NCBI RefSeq assembly: GCF_020819595.1
Contig: NZ_JAJHNP010000017.1
Location: forward strand, 143,715-207,714
Length of the DNA: 64,000 bases
Reading direction: 5' to 3'
From: Streptomyces barringtoniae
Lineage (GTDB): Bacteria > Actinomycetota > Actinomycetes > Streptomycetales > Streptomycetaceae
Both the position numbers and the translations under genes were made by a program. Below the pieces are notes generated by a model, which searched no databases, was not told the DNA's origin, and saw only the letters and a list, made by a program, of their open reading frames with translations. Shown here piece after piece: positions 33,668-41,759 of this stretch. Numbering within the stretch: the first letter of the stretch is position 1; each line of letters opens with the position of its first letter.

Positions 33668-34624
33668 TCACTTGCCGCCGTTGATCACGGACTCCTTGAC
33701 GGCGCCGTCCTGGGCGCCCCACTTCTGGAGGATCTTCGCGTACTCGCCGCTCTTGATGACCGCGTTCATCGCGGCCTGCAGCGCGTCACGCAGCTGGGCG
33801 TCCTTCTTGGCCACGGCGATGCCGTACGGGGCCGCCTCGACCTGCTGGCCGACGATCTGGAAGTCCTTGCCGCCGCCGGAGGTCTTCACCGCGTACGCCG
33901 CCACCGGGAAGTCGGAGGACGCCGCGTCCACACCGCCCGAGCGCAGCCGGGTCTGGGACTGCTGGTCGTCGTCGAAGGGCTCGATGGTGAGCTTCTTGCC
34001 GCTCGGACACTTCTTGGCCTCCTGCTTGGCCAGGTCCTCCGAGACGGTGCCGCGCTCCACGGCGATCTTCTTGCCGCACAGGTCCGACCAGCCGTTGATG
34101 CCCTGGGTGTCGCCCTTGCGGGTGTAGATGGAGACACCGGCGGTCAGGTAGTCGACGAAGTCGACGCCCTCGCCGACCTTCTTGCCCGTGTCCGGGTCGA
34201 CGCCCTCCTGGCGGTTCTTGTTGTCGGTCATGGCCGACATGGCTATGTCGTAGCGGCCGGAGCGCAGACCGGTGAGCAGGGCGTCGAAGGTGCCGTTCTG
34301 GAACTCCAGCGTCACACCGAGCTGCTTGCCCATGGCGGCAGCGAGGTCCGGGTCCAGGCCGACGGCCTTGCCGGAGGAGTCCTTGAACTCCACCGGGGCG
34401 TACGCGATGTCCGAACCGACCTCGATCCTGCCCTTGTCCCGGATCTCCTTGGGGAGCTTGTCGGCCAGCGGGGCGCTGCTGACGGAGGCGCCGGAGTCCT
34501 TGCTCTTGTCCTTGGTCTGGTCACCGCAGCCGGTGAGCAGCAGGGCGCCCGCGACCGCGATCACACCGGCCGCTGCCAGAGGGGAGCGGGCGGCGGTCGT
34601 ACGACGGGTGGAGCTTGCGGTCAT
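33668..34624 (-). CDS. polar amino-acid ABC transporter, binding lipoprotein
   Basis: A 318-residue type 3 solute-binding protein. The signal peptide ends in lipobox LLTGC, and the mature part shows the SBP_bac_3 pattern (GRIEVGSDIAYAPVEFKDSSG, then DPDLAAAMGKQLGV). The specific amino acid cannot be read from sequence. GGAGGAA lies before the ATG at 34624. First gene of the operon. Confidence 0.92.
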   Translation of the reverse strand: MTASSTRRTTAARSPLAAAGVIAVAGALLLTGCGDQTKDKSKDSGASVSSAPLADKLPKEIRDKGRIEVGSDIAYAPVEFKDSSGKAVGLDPDLAAAMGKQLGVTLEFQNGTFDALLTGLRSGRYDIAMSAMTDNKNRQEGVDPDTGKKVGEGVDFVDYLTAGVSIYTRKGDTQGINGWSDLCGKKIAVERGTVSEDLAKQEAKKCPSGKKLTIEPFDDDQQSQTRLRSGGVDAASSDFPVAAYAVKTSGGGKDFQIVGQQVEAAPYGIAVAKKDAQLRDALQAAMNAVIKSGEYAKILQKWGAQDGAVKESVINGGK

Positions 34625-35177
34625 CGTGGTTCCTCCGGCGGATGGGAAGAGGCCGATGGGTAGCGAGAACACACACCCTCGGGTGTCGCGACCTCGTGGG
34701 TTTACCGCATCTTGCCATTCGGACTACGCCATTCAGGGGCGTCGCCATGTCAAAATCACATAACGGGTCACCCCCGAACCGCATCAGGTCGGTACATCCT
34801 TGGTCGTTCACCTTCGGACCATCTGCGGGAATCCAGCCCTCCGGCCGGAAAATCTTCGGTGCGTCTCACGATGCGGTCGGCGCGGTCATCGGCCTGCCAG
34901 GGGCTTCACATGCTCGGCGCGGTTGTCAGCCGCGCGTCATCTCGCCGTGGCTTTCCGGTTCCGAGATGTGACCTTGCACCTAATGGACTCGTCGTGGGTA
35001 CCGTCCGTCCGGTAAGAAGGTTCTTTACACCCCTCATCCGGGGCTCAGGGCGCGTGTGCGGCGCGCCCGTCGCGTATGGCCCGTACGTATCAGCAATCGG
35101 GCGGTACGCGGTGCCCGCCCACCCCTCACCAGGAGTGGTCGACCCTCAAACCATGCATACCTAAGGGGTAAAACGAA
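34625..35177. other. 553-base divergent promoter region (ABC operon / malic enzyme)
   Basis: No gene seen. It is AT-richer than coding DNA. A minus-strand TTGACA (34748-34753) could be the -35 of the transporter operon, but no well-spaced -10 was certain. Toward the malic enzyme, AAGGGG (35163-35168) serves as its ribosome site. The long leader on the malic enzyme side is compatible with regulation, but no riboswitch was recognised. Confidence 0.45.
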
Positions 35178-36398
35178 GTGGCAGCGGAGATCGTCAATCC
35201 TCGCAGCGACAATACGGACCAGGACGGCGGGGCCGAGCCCCTCGATTCCTTCGATCCGGCATTCGCGCTGCACCGCGGCGGCAAGATGGCCGTGCAGGCC
35301 ACCGTGCCGGTCCGCGACAAGGACGACCTTTCCCTCGCGTACACGCCCGGCGTCGCGCGCGTGTGCACCGCGATCGCGGAACAGCCGGAGCTGGTCAACG
35401 ACTACACATGGAAGTCCTCCGTGGTCGCCGTCGTGACCGACGGTACGGCCGTGCTCGGACTCGGGGACATCGGTCCCCAGGCCTCCCTCCCCGTGATGGA
35501 GGGCAAGGCGATCCTGTTCAAGCAGTTCGGCGGCGTCGACGCGGTGCCGATCGCGCTCGACTGCACCGACGTGGACGACATCGTCGAGACCGTCGTCCGG
35601 CTCGCCCCGTCCTTCGGCGGAGTGAACCTGGAGGACATCTCGGCACCCCGGTGCTTCGAGATCGAACGCCGGCTCCAGGAGCGCCTGGACATCCCGGTCT
35701 TCCACGACGACCAGCACGGTACGGCCGTCGTGACGCTCGCGGCGCTGCGGAACGCGGCGCGGCTCAGCGGGCGGGAGATCGGGCAGCTGCGGGCCGTCAT
35801 CTCGGGCGCCGGCGCGGCCGGTGTCGCCATCGCCAAGATGCTGGTCGAGGCCGGCATCGGGGACGTGGCGGTGGCGGACCGCAAGGGCGTCGTGTCGGCC
35901 GACCGGGAGGACCTGACCCCGGTCAAGCGGGAGCTCGCGGGCTTCACCAACAAGGCCGGCATCACCGGCTCGCTGGAGGACGCCCTCGCGGGCGCGGACG
36001 TCTTCATCGGCGTCTCCGGCGGTACGGTCCCGGAGGAGGCCGTGGCCTCCATGGCCAAGGGTGCCTTCGTGTTCGCGATGGCCAACCCGAACCCCGAGGT
36101 GCACCCGGAGGTCGCGCACAAGTATGCGGCCGTGGTCGCCACCGGGCGGTCCGACTTCCCGAACCAGATCAACAACGTGCTGGCGTTCCCGGGCATCTTC
36201 GCGGGCGCGCTGCAGGTGCGGGCTTCTCGGATCACCGAGGGGATGAAGATCGCTGCGGCGGAGGCGCTGGCCGCGGTGGTGGGGGACGACCTCGCCGCCG
36301 ACTATGTGATTCCTTCGCCGTTCGACGAGCGGGTCGCTCCTGCGGTCACGGCGGCGGTTGCGGCTGCCGCGCGGGCCGAGGGTGTCGCTCGTCGCTGA
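35178..36398 (+). CDS. malic enzyme (probably NADP-dependent)
   Basis: A 406-residue short-form malic enzyme that decarboxylates malate to pyruvate. The conserved LAYTPGVARVC, VTDGTAVLGLGDIGPQASLPVMEGKA, FHDDQHGTAVV and MANPNPEVHPE motifs are intact. The Rossmann core is SGAGAAGVAIAKMLVEAG (about 213-230). Streptomyces has NAD- and NADP-linked isoforms; by position this matches the NADP one I recall. It supplies NADPH and pyruvate for lipid and polyketide synthesis. GTG start. Confidence 0.92.
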   Translation: MAAEIVNPRSDNTDQDGGAEPLDSFDPAFALHRGGKMAVQATVPVRDKDDLSLAYTPGVARVCTAIAEQPELVNDYTWKSSVVAVVTDGTAVLGLGDIGPQASLPVMEGKAILFKQFGGVDAVPIALDCTDVDDIVETVVRLAPSFGGVNLEDISAPRCFEIERRLQERLDIPVFHDDQHGTAVVTLAALRNAARLSGREIGQLRAVISGAGAAGVAIAKMLVEAGIGDVAVADRKGVVSADREDLTPVKRELAGFTNKAGITGSLEDALAGADVFIGVSGGTVPEEAVASMAKGAFVFAMANPNPEVHPEVAHKYAAVVATGRSDFPNQINNVLAFPGIFAGALQVRASRITEGMKIAAAEALAAVVGDDLAADYVIPSPFDERVAPAVTAAVAAAARAEGVARR

Positions 36399-36412
36399 CG
36401 TTGCGCGGAAAA

Positions 36413-36442
36413 GGCCCCGTCCGTTCGGACGGGGCCATTTTT
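36413..36442 (+). terminator. intrinsic terminator of the malic enzyme gene
   Basis: GGCCCCGTCCG pairs with CGGACGGGGCC across a tight TT turn, followed by ATTTTT. The A-rich left flank allows function on the other strand too. Confidence 0.92.
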
Positions 36443-36591
36443 CACTCTCCCGCCACCCGTTCAGGTGCTGCAGAGGCACCTTTGAGAGCGTGGGTGCTGG
36501 ACTGCGCCGCATGGGTGCCGTCACGCAAGAGGGCATGTGTCACAGCGCCGTGCAGTTCCGTCGGCTGCACGGCGCACCTATCGTCAAGGTC

Positions 36592-37557
36592 ATGTTCGCT
36601 GTCTACGCCGCCCGAATCGACCGCGACCAGCCGCTCAACGGCCTGGAGTTGGGGGAGCTTCCGGCCCCCGAGGTCCGGCCCGGCTGGAGCACCATCACGG
36701 TGCGCGCCGCCTCCCTCAACCACCACGACCTCTGGTCCCTGCGGGGCGTCGGCCTCGCGGAGGACAAGCTGCCGATGATCCTCGGCTGCGACGCCGCCGG
36801 CGTCGACGAGGACGGCAACGAGGTCGTCCTGCACTCCGTCATCGGCCAGACCGGCCACGGCGTCGGCCCGGACGAGCCGCGCTCCATCCTCACCGAGCGC
36901 TACCAGGGCACCTTCGCCGAGCAGGTCGCCGTACCGACCTGGAACGTGCTGCCCAAGCCCAAGGAGCTGTCCTTCGCCGAGGCCGCGTGTCTGCCGACCG
37001 CATGGCTGACGGCGTACCGGATGCTGTTCACCAACGCCGGGGTACGACCCGGTGACTCGGTCCTCGTGCAGGGCGCGGGCGGCGGTGTCGCCACGGCCGC
37101 GATCGTGCTCGGCAAGGCGGCGGGGCTGCGCGTCTTCGCGACCAGCCGGGACGAGGCGAAGCGGAAGCGGGCGCTGGAACTCGGGGCCGTGGAAGCGGTG
37201 GAGACGGGGGCACGGCTGCCGCAGCGGGTGGACGCCGTCATCGAGACCGTGGGCGCCGCGACCTGGTCCCACTCGGTGAAGTCGCTGCGGCCCGGCGGGA
37301 CGATCGTCATCTCCGGTGCCACCAGCGGGGACCGGCCCTCGCACGCCGAGCTGACCCGGATCTTCTTCCTGGAGCTGAAGGTCGTCGGCTCCACCATGGG
37401 CACCAAGGATGAGCTGGAGGACCTGCTCTCGTTCTGCGCCGCTACCGGGGTGCGGCCCGTCATCGACGAGGAACTCCCGCTGGACCGCGCCCGCGAGGGC
37501 TTCGAACGGCTCGCGTCCGGCGAGCAGTTCGGGAAGATCGTGCTCACCAACTCCTGA
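36592..37557 (+). CDS. zinc-independent alcohol dehydrogenase / quinone oxidoreductase (MDR family)
   Basis: A 321-residue medium-chain oxidoreductase. The N-terminal GroES-like domain (LNHHDLWSLRGVG, ILGCDAAGVDEDGNE) and Rossmann domain (VLVQGAGGGVATAAIVLGKAAG, about 155-177) are clear. The structural four-cysteine zinc lobe is missing. The redox substrate is unknown. TATCGT (36579-36584) ends seven bases before the ATG, so the long upstream frame is not used and the mRNA is probably leaderless. Confidence 0.88.
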   Translation: MFAVYAARIDRDQPLNGLELGELPAPEVRPGWSTITVRAASLNHHDLWSLRGVGLAEDKLPMILGCDAAGVDEDGNEVVLHSVIGQTGHGVGPDEPRSILTERYQGTFAEQVAVPTWNVLPKPKELSFAEAACLPTAWLTAYRMLFTNAGVRPGDSVLVQGAGGGVATAAIVLGKAAGLRVFATSRDEAKRKRALELGAVEAVETGARLPQRVDAVIETVGAATWSHSVKSLRPGGTIVISGATSGDRPSHAELTRIFFLELKVVGSTMGTKDELEDLLSFCAATGVRPVIDEELPLDRAREGFERLASGEQFGKIVLTNS

Positions 37558-37624
37558 GGTCTTCCAGGCAGATGGGCTGTGGGGCGGGTCCGGGTGTCCG
37601 GGCCCGCCTCTTGCGTGCGGGTGA

Positions 37625-37669
37625 TGTCAACTGTGGTTGACATTTCGAGCCTGTCAACATAGGTTGACA
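37625..37669. promoter_or_regulatory. paired palindromic operators overlapping the hth-clpN promoter
   Basis: Two 18-bp palindromes, TGTCAACTGTGGTTGACA (37625-37642) and TGTCAACATAGGTTGACA (37652-37669), share the half-site TGTCAAC and lie 27 bases apart centre to centre. The first supplies TTGACA (-35, 37637-37642); the second contains TAGGTT (37660-37665), a 17-base-spaced -10. Both halves of the promoter are thus inside operator DNA, and the start codon is seven bases from the -10. The adjacent small HTH protein is the obvious ligand. Confidence 0.85.
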
Positions 37670-37671
37670 CC

Positions 37672-37881
37672 ATGACCGAGGCAACCGATCTCGCCGAGCG
37701 CGCCGGTGACCGAGATCCACGGGTCGGACTGCGGGCCGTGGCCGCGCTGCGCAGGCTGCTGGAGCAGCTGGAGGCGGTACAGGTGCGCAGTGCGCGCAAT
37801 CAGGGCTGGTCGTGGCAGGAGATCGCCGCGGAGCTCGGAGTCAGCAGGCAGGCCGTGCACAAGAAGTACGGGAGGCAGTGA
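37672..37881 (+). CDS. small helix-turn-helix protein, probable autorepressor
   Basis: A 69-residue protein with a coiled-coil-like N-terminal helix (GLRAVAALRRLLEQLEAVQVRSARNQ) and a C-terminal HTH (SWQEIAAELGVSRQAVHKKYG, about 47-67). It most likely binds the two TGTCAAC palindromes in front of it. The predicted mRNA is leaderless. Its TGA overlaps the next ATG (TGATG), coupling it to the Clp_N gene, so it probably reads a protein-quality or stress cue. Confidence 0.85.
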   Translation: MTEATDLAERAGDRDPRVGLRAVAALRRLLEQLEAVQVRSARNQGWSWQEIAAELGVSRQAVHKKYGRQ

Positions 37882-38447
37882 TGTTCGAACGCTTCACCAA
37901 GGACGCCCGTGAGGTCGTGAAGGACGCGTTCGTCCACTGCGAAGGTTCGGGTGAACAGGCCGTAGGCGCCGAGCACCTGCTGCTCGCCCTTCTCGACCGG
38001 GAGGGCAGCCGTGCCTCCTTCGCGCTGGCCGCGCTGGGGCTCGGGGAGCGCAAGGCGTCGGTACGGCATGCGCTGGAGGAGGCGCGGCGGCGGGCCGGGC
38101 TGTCGCGGGCCGACTCGGACGCGCTGGCGGGGCTGGCGATCGATGTGTCCGAGATCGTCGCCCGGGTCGAGGAGGTGCACGGCGTCGGGGCGATGTCCGG
38201 CGCCCCGGAGGACCGGCGCCGGTGGTCCGGGCGACGGCCGGGCTTCGGCCGGAGCGCCAGGAACGTCCTGGAGAGGGCGCTGCGGGTCGCCGTCGGCCAC
38301 CGCGACCGATACATCGGGGACGAGCACCTCCTGCTCGCGCTGACCGTCCTGCCCGGGGTGGTGGGCGAGGTGCTCGCCGACCACGGGGTGACGCACGCGT
38401 CGGTGACCCGTGTGCTGTACGGCGCGGGAGAGGCCCAGGCCGGCTGA
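37881..38447 (+). CDS. stand-alone Clp N-terminal (Clp_N) double-repeat protein
   Basis: A 188-residue protein with two Clp_N repeats (about 1-75: MFERFTKDAREVVKDAF, GAEHLLLALLDREGS; and about 105-180: SARNVLERALRVAVG, GDEHLLLALTVLPG). It lacks the AAA+ domains of ClpA/ClpC. Such proteins may act as adaptors or decoys for Clp substrates. It is translationally coupled to the small HTH protein. A GGAGG site lies 8 bases before the ATG. Confidence 0.88.
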   Translation: MFERFTKDAREVVKDAFVHCEGSGEQAVGAEHLLLALLDREGSRASFALAALGLGERKASVRHALEEARRRAGLSRADSDALAGLAIDVSEIVARVEEVHGVGAMSGAPEDRRRWSGRRPGFGRSARNVLERALRVAVGHRDRYIGDEHLLLALTVLPGVVGEVLADHGVTHASVTRVLYGAGEAQAG

Positions 38448-38529
38448 GAGCCGCCCAGGACGGTCAGGCCTCCGGTGCCGGCCGTCCTGGGCGGGGTTCT
38501 CAGGCCTTTGAGGTCCGCCGCCGCGCTCC

Positions 38530-38920
38530 CGCCGGTCGGGTCTTCGGCGCCTGCCGCTTGCTCTCGCCGGTCGGCCGCTCGGCGTCCGGCACCTTGCTGC
38601 CGCCTGGTCAGGCTTTCGGTGCCTGCCGCTTGCTCTCGCCGGTCGGCCGCTCGGCGTGCGCCGCCTTGCTGCCGCCCGGTCGGGTCTTCGGTGCCTGCCG
38701 CCTGCTGCCGGCCGGTCGGGTCTTCGGCGTCTGTCGCCTGCTCCCGCCGGTCAGCCCCCTGGCGTCTGCCACCCTGCTGCCGGCCGGTCGGGTCTTCGGC
38801 GCCTGCCGCCTGCTGCCGGCCGGTCAGCCCTCGGCGTCCGCCGCCCTGCTGCCGCCTGCTGCCACAGGTCAGCCCCTCGGCGTCCGTCACCCGCTGCCGC
38901 CCGGTCAGGTCTTCGGGGTT
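38530..38920. repeat. minisatellite of imperfect ~36-bp units
   Basis: About eleven head-to-tail units of 33-37 bp in two alternating types: one built on GGTCGGGTCTTCGGCGCCTG and one on GGTCGGCCGCTCGGCGTC, each followed by a CTGCTGCCG-like phrase. The array fills the gap between the Clp_N stop and the PadR gene and just enters the PadR 3' end. Read on the minus strand it is open and would encode repeated DPTGRQQAAG / DRREQAAG peptides, without a start or ribosome site. Confidence 0.85.
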
Positions 38921-39948
38921 CGCAGGAGTGCGCCGATGTGGGCCGCTGCCGTGGAGAGGTGGTGGCGGGCCTCCCGGAGCTGGGTGGGGGTGACTCCGTG
39001 GTCGCGGGCCGCGTCGCGGATGTCGTCGCGGAAGCGGTCCAGGAGGCGGTCCAGGTCGCGGGCCGGGTCGCCGGTGGCGTCCTCGTGGGCCCAGGTGGGT
39101 TCGTACTCGGCCGGGAAGTCCTCGACGGGAGAGACGTAGTGCGCGTCCGACGGTGCCGCGGCCGGCTTCGGGGCCGGTTCGCCGGGGGTGCGGGGGGAGC
39201 CCCAGTTCTTGCCGAAGTCGCCCAGCTCCCTGGCCAGTTCGGACAGGCCCTCGCGGACGCCCGTCGGCCAGTCGCCCTGGGCGAAGTGGTCCTGCACGCG
39301 GTCCTGCACCTGGCGGGCGATGCGCTGCATCTCCTCCTGCGCCTGGGCCCGCGCCCGCGCCTGCGCCTCCTGGGCCTGGCGGCGGGCCCGCTGGGCCTCC
39401 TCACGGGCCCGGCGGCTCTCGTCCTTGGCGCGGCGGGCCTGGTCCTTCCACTCCTGCCTGGCTCGGCGCATCTCCTCCTTGGCGGCTCGCCAGGCCTCCT
39501 TGTCGCCGAGGTCGCCGTACTCCCCGAAGGGGCCCGCGGCGGCGCCCGCCTTTGCGCCCCGGCGGGCCTCGGAGGCGGCCGCGCGCATCTCGCGGCGCAG
39601 ATCGCCGGCCGCGCCGCGCACATCGGCCCTGATCTCGGCGGCCAGTTCCGCGACCGACTCGCGGATCTCCAGCTCCAGGTCGGCCAACTCCTCGCTGCGG
39701 TCGGCGAGTTCGGCGCGGCCCGCGTCCGTGATGGCGTACACCTTGCGGCCGCCCTCGGTGGTGTGCGTGACCAGCCCCTCGGCCTCCAGCTTGGCCAGCC
39801 GGGGGTAGACGGTGCCCGCCGAGGGGGCGTACAGCCCCTGGAAGCGCTCCTCCAGGAGCCTGATCACCTCGTAGCCGTGGCGCGGAGCCTCGTCCAGCAG
39901 CTTGAGCAGGTACAGGCGGAGGCGCCCGTGGGCGAAGACGGGGGGCAT
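38905..39948 (-). CDS. PadR-family regulator with long coiled-coil extension
   Basis: A 347-residue protein. The N-terminal PadR winged helix (about 1-85, RLRLYLLKLLDEAPRHGYEVIRLLEE, then SAGTVYPRLAKLEAEGLV) is followed by an unusually long charged coiled coil (about 90-225, Arg/Glu/Ala/Gln-rich). A linker leads to a second helical domain (about 290-345). Most PadR proteins are half this size. It starts one base after the DUF4097 stop, so it is translated from the same mRNA, and probably represses this operon through the ATATCGCG sites upstream. Confidence 0.88.
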   Translation of the reverse strand: MPPVFAHGRLRLYLLKLLDEAPRHGYEVIRLLEERFQGLYAPSAGTVYPRLAKLEAEGLVTHTTEGGRKVYAITDAGRAELADRSEELADLELEIRESVAELAAEIRADVRGAAGDLRREMRAAASEARRGAKAGAAAGPFGEYGDLGDKEAWRAAKEEMRRARQEWKDQARRAKDESRRAREEAQRARRQAQEAQARARAQAQEEMQRIARQVQDRVQDHFAQGDWPTGVREGLSELARELGDFGKNWGSPRTPGEPAPKPAAAPSDAHYVSPVEDFPAEYEPTWAHEDATGDPARDLDRLLDRFRDDIRDAARDHGVTPTQLREARHHLSTAAAHIGALLRTPKT

Positions 39949-39949
39949 G

Positions 39950-40954
39950 TCAGAGCACCTTCTTGTCGGTCGTGCCGTCGGCCGGGGTGCCGGCGCCGCC
40001 GGGGGCGTCGGTGTCCTGGCCGGAGAGGGAATTGTCCCCCGGAACGGCCGGGGCGCCGGCGGCGGGGGTGGCGCCGGGGTCCCGTGGCGGCGCGGAGGGG
40101 CCGGAGGGCTCTGCGGGCCGGGCCTCCCGCGGGGTGTCCGCCTCGTCCTCGCGCGGCGGGCGGCGCAGCAGGGCGATCGAGCCGGAGACCGTGGTGGCCC
40201 GGAGCCTGCCTGTGCCCGCGCCGAGCCGGCCGGTGATCTTGTGGGCGCCCCACTGGCCGTGCACCCGCAGTCCGTCGAAGGCGTTGGAGATCGTGCCGCT
40301 CGCGGTGTTGGCCTCCACCTCGGCGTCTCCCGGGTGCGGCAGGCGGATGGCGATCTCGCCGGAGACGCTGGTGAGGCCGACCTCCGTCGGGCCGTCCGGG
40401 TCCAGGTCGACGATCATGGAGCCGCTGACGGAGTCGGCGCGGACGGAGCGGCCGGAGCCCTCGACCACCGTCAGGTCTCCCGAGACCGAGTTGAACCGCA
40501 GGTCGCCGGTGACCGCCTGGGCCTCCACGTTGCCCGACACGGTGTCCGCGCGGACCGGGCCCGAGACGCCGACCAGGGTCGTGTCGCCGGTCACTCCCTT
40601 GACCACCGCCGGGCCGCGGATGCCGGAGACGACCGCGCCGGCGCCGACCACGCCCACCTCCACGCGGGTGTCGGCGGGGACCGCCAGGGAGACGACCGCG
40701 CTGCGGCGCCAGCCCTTGCGGTCGAGCCACTTGAGGAAGCCCTTCCAGGGCAGGTCCTCGTAGGCCACCGTGAGGGTGTCGTCCTCCTGGGTGACCACCA
40801 GGGGTGGGCCTTCGAGCTCCGAGATCTCGAGGCGCGCGGAACCTTCCTCCGTGCCCACCACGTTCACCGTTCCGTTGACGATGCGGACCCGCAGGTCGCT
40901 CACGCGGGTGTCGAACGTCAGCTTCTGGGGCTCCTTGACGGACCACTCGGGCAT
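39950..40954 (-). CDS. DUF4097 beta-helix (putative adhesin-like) protein
   Basis: A 334-residue protein. Residues 1-265 show the repeated DUF4097 beta-solenoid pattern (GVSGPVRADTVSGNVEAQAV, VSGDLTVVEGSG, TSVSGEIAIRLPHPG). The last 65 residues are a disordered Pro/Ala/Asp tail. There is no signal peptide or membrane helix, so it is likely cytoplasmic. In Gram-positives these proteins often accompany PadR regulators in envelope-stress operons. AGGAGG precedes the ATG. Confidence 0.88.
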   Translation of the reverse strand: MPEWSVKEPQKLTFDTRVSDLRVRIVNGTVNVVGTEEGSARLEISELEGPPLVVTQEDDTLTVAYEDLPWKGFLKWLDRKGWRRSAVVSLAVPADTRVEVGVVGAGAVVSGIRGPAVVKGVTGDTTLVGVSGPVRADTVSGNVEAQAVTGDLRFNSVSGDLTVVEGSGRSVRADSVSGSMIVDLDPDGPTEVGLTSVSGEIAIRLPHPGDAEVEANTASGTISNAFDGLRVHGQWGAHKITGRLGAGTGRLRATTVSGSIALLRRPPREDEADTPREARPAEPSGPSAPPRDPGATPAAGAPAVPGDNSLSGQDTDAPGGAGTPADGTTDKKVL

Positions 40955-40991
40955 GGGTGACCTCCTAGGCCGGGCACGGTTCAACACGCCA

Positions 40992-41025
40992 TATCGCGTC
41001 CTCTGCAAAACACGATATATCGCGG
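40992..41025 (-). promoter_or_regulatory. probable PadR operator in the DUF4097-padR promoter
   Basis: ATATCGCG occurs twice in direct orientation (40992-40999 and 41018-41025), 26 bases apart. The right copy overlaps the palindrome CGATATATCG (41014-41023). This AT-rich patch stands out in GC-rich DNA and resembles ATATCGCGATAT-like PadR sites. It lies 38-71 bases upstream of the operon's first start. Confidence 0.65.
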
Positions 41026-41112
41026 CTGTCGGAAGTCAAGCCACCCTTTCGTGTGAGCGGTGCCGCGGGGCCTACCCTGGACATGTAGGCCCGTCCCCGT
41101 CAGGAGCGAGAG

Positions 41113-41292
41113 TTGTACTTCACCGACCGTGGCATCGAGGAACTGGAGAAGCGGCGCGGCGAGGAGGAGGTCACCTTCGAGTGGCTCGCCGAGCAGCTGC
41201 GGACGTTCGTCGATCTCAACCCGGACTTCGAGGTGCCGGTGGAGCGGCTGGCGACCTGGCTGGCGCGGCTGGACGACGAGGACGACGAGTAG
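41113..41292 (+). CDS. small conserved actinobacterial protein (DUF6104-like), TTG start
   Basis: A 59-residue acidic protein: YFTDRGIEELEKRRGEEEV, then FEWLAEQLRTFVDLNPDF and WLARLDDEDDE. Codon usage is typical for the genome. The only sensible start is TTG at 41113, preceded by AGGAG. I recall this as a conserved short streptomycete protein of unknown function. It lies alone between the PadR operator region and the protease operon. Confidence 0.78.
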   Translation: MYFTDRGIEELEKRRGEEEVTFEWLAEQLRTFVDLNPDFEVPVERLATWLARLDDEDDE

Positions 41293-41402
41293 GCCGGACG
41301 CATAGTCCTGGAACCACGGTGGGTATTAGCCTCGTCGCTGTTGAAGTGGGCGCCGTCCAGGGTCGGTCGACCTGACGGCTCGGGTTCTGCGGGGGGAGCG
41401 GA

Positions 41403-41759
41403 ATGAGTCACATCCAGGACATCGAGCTGCCGGACGGCACGGTGGTCACCGCCCGGATCGGCGCGGGTGAGGCGTACGACGACCAGGAGGACGTCGGTTT
41501 CACCGAGGCCGCCGTCGCCAAGGTCGAGCGGCTCCAGGAACTGATCAAGGCCGTCGGAGGCAGCGTTCTCGAGGCCGCCCGCGCCGCCAAGCCGCAAGAG
41601 GCCTCCATCAGCTTCGGCGTGGAGCTGACCGCCAAGGAGGGCCTGGCCGTCGCCGTGCTCGCGCGCGGGGAGGCCAAGGCGTCCCTGGAGGTCACCCTCA
41701 CCTGGCAGTTCGATCGGGGAACCGCGGGGGAGGGCGAGGACGGAACGGTCGGCGCATGA
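41403..41759 (+). CDS. Trypco1 (trypsin-co-occurring domain 1; CU044_2847-type) protein
   Basis: A 118-residue single-domain protein beginning IQDIELPDGTVVTARI and containing KPQEASISFGVELTAKEGLAVAVLARGEAKASLEVTLTW, the beta-rich pattern of Trypco1. This domain was defined by its habit of sitting beside trypsin-like proteases in NTP-dependent conflict systems; its biochemical role is unknown. Its stop overlaps the protease start by four bases (ATGA), so it is a dedicated partner. GGGGGGAG lies before the ATG. Confidence 0.82.
   Translation: MSHIQDIELPDGTVVTARIGAGEAYDDQEDVGFTEAAVAKVERLQELIKAVGGSVLEAARAAKPQEASISFGVELTAKEGLAVAVLARGEAKASLEVTLTWQFDRGTAGEGEDGTVGA

Noticed and set aside
38530..38890. 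Repetitive Gln/Arg-rich protein on the minus strand
   Set aside because: No start codon with a ribosome site and no promoter; the open frame follows from the repeat length being near a multiple of three.
38530..38920. Possible CRISPR array
   Set aside because: Units are imperfect and contiguous with no unique spacers, and no cas gene is present; it is a minisatellite.
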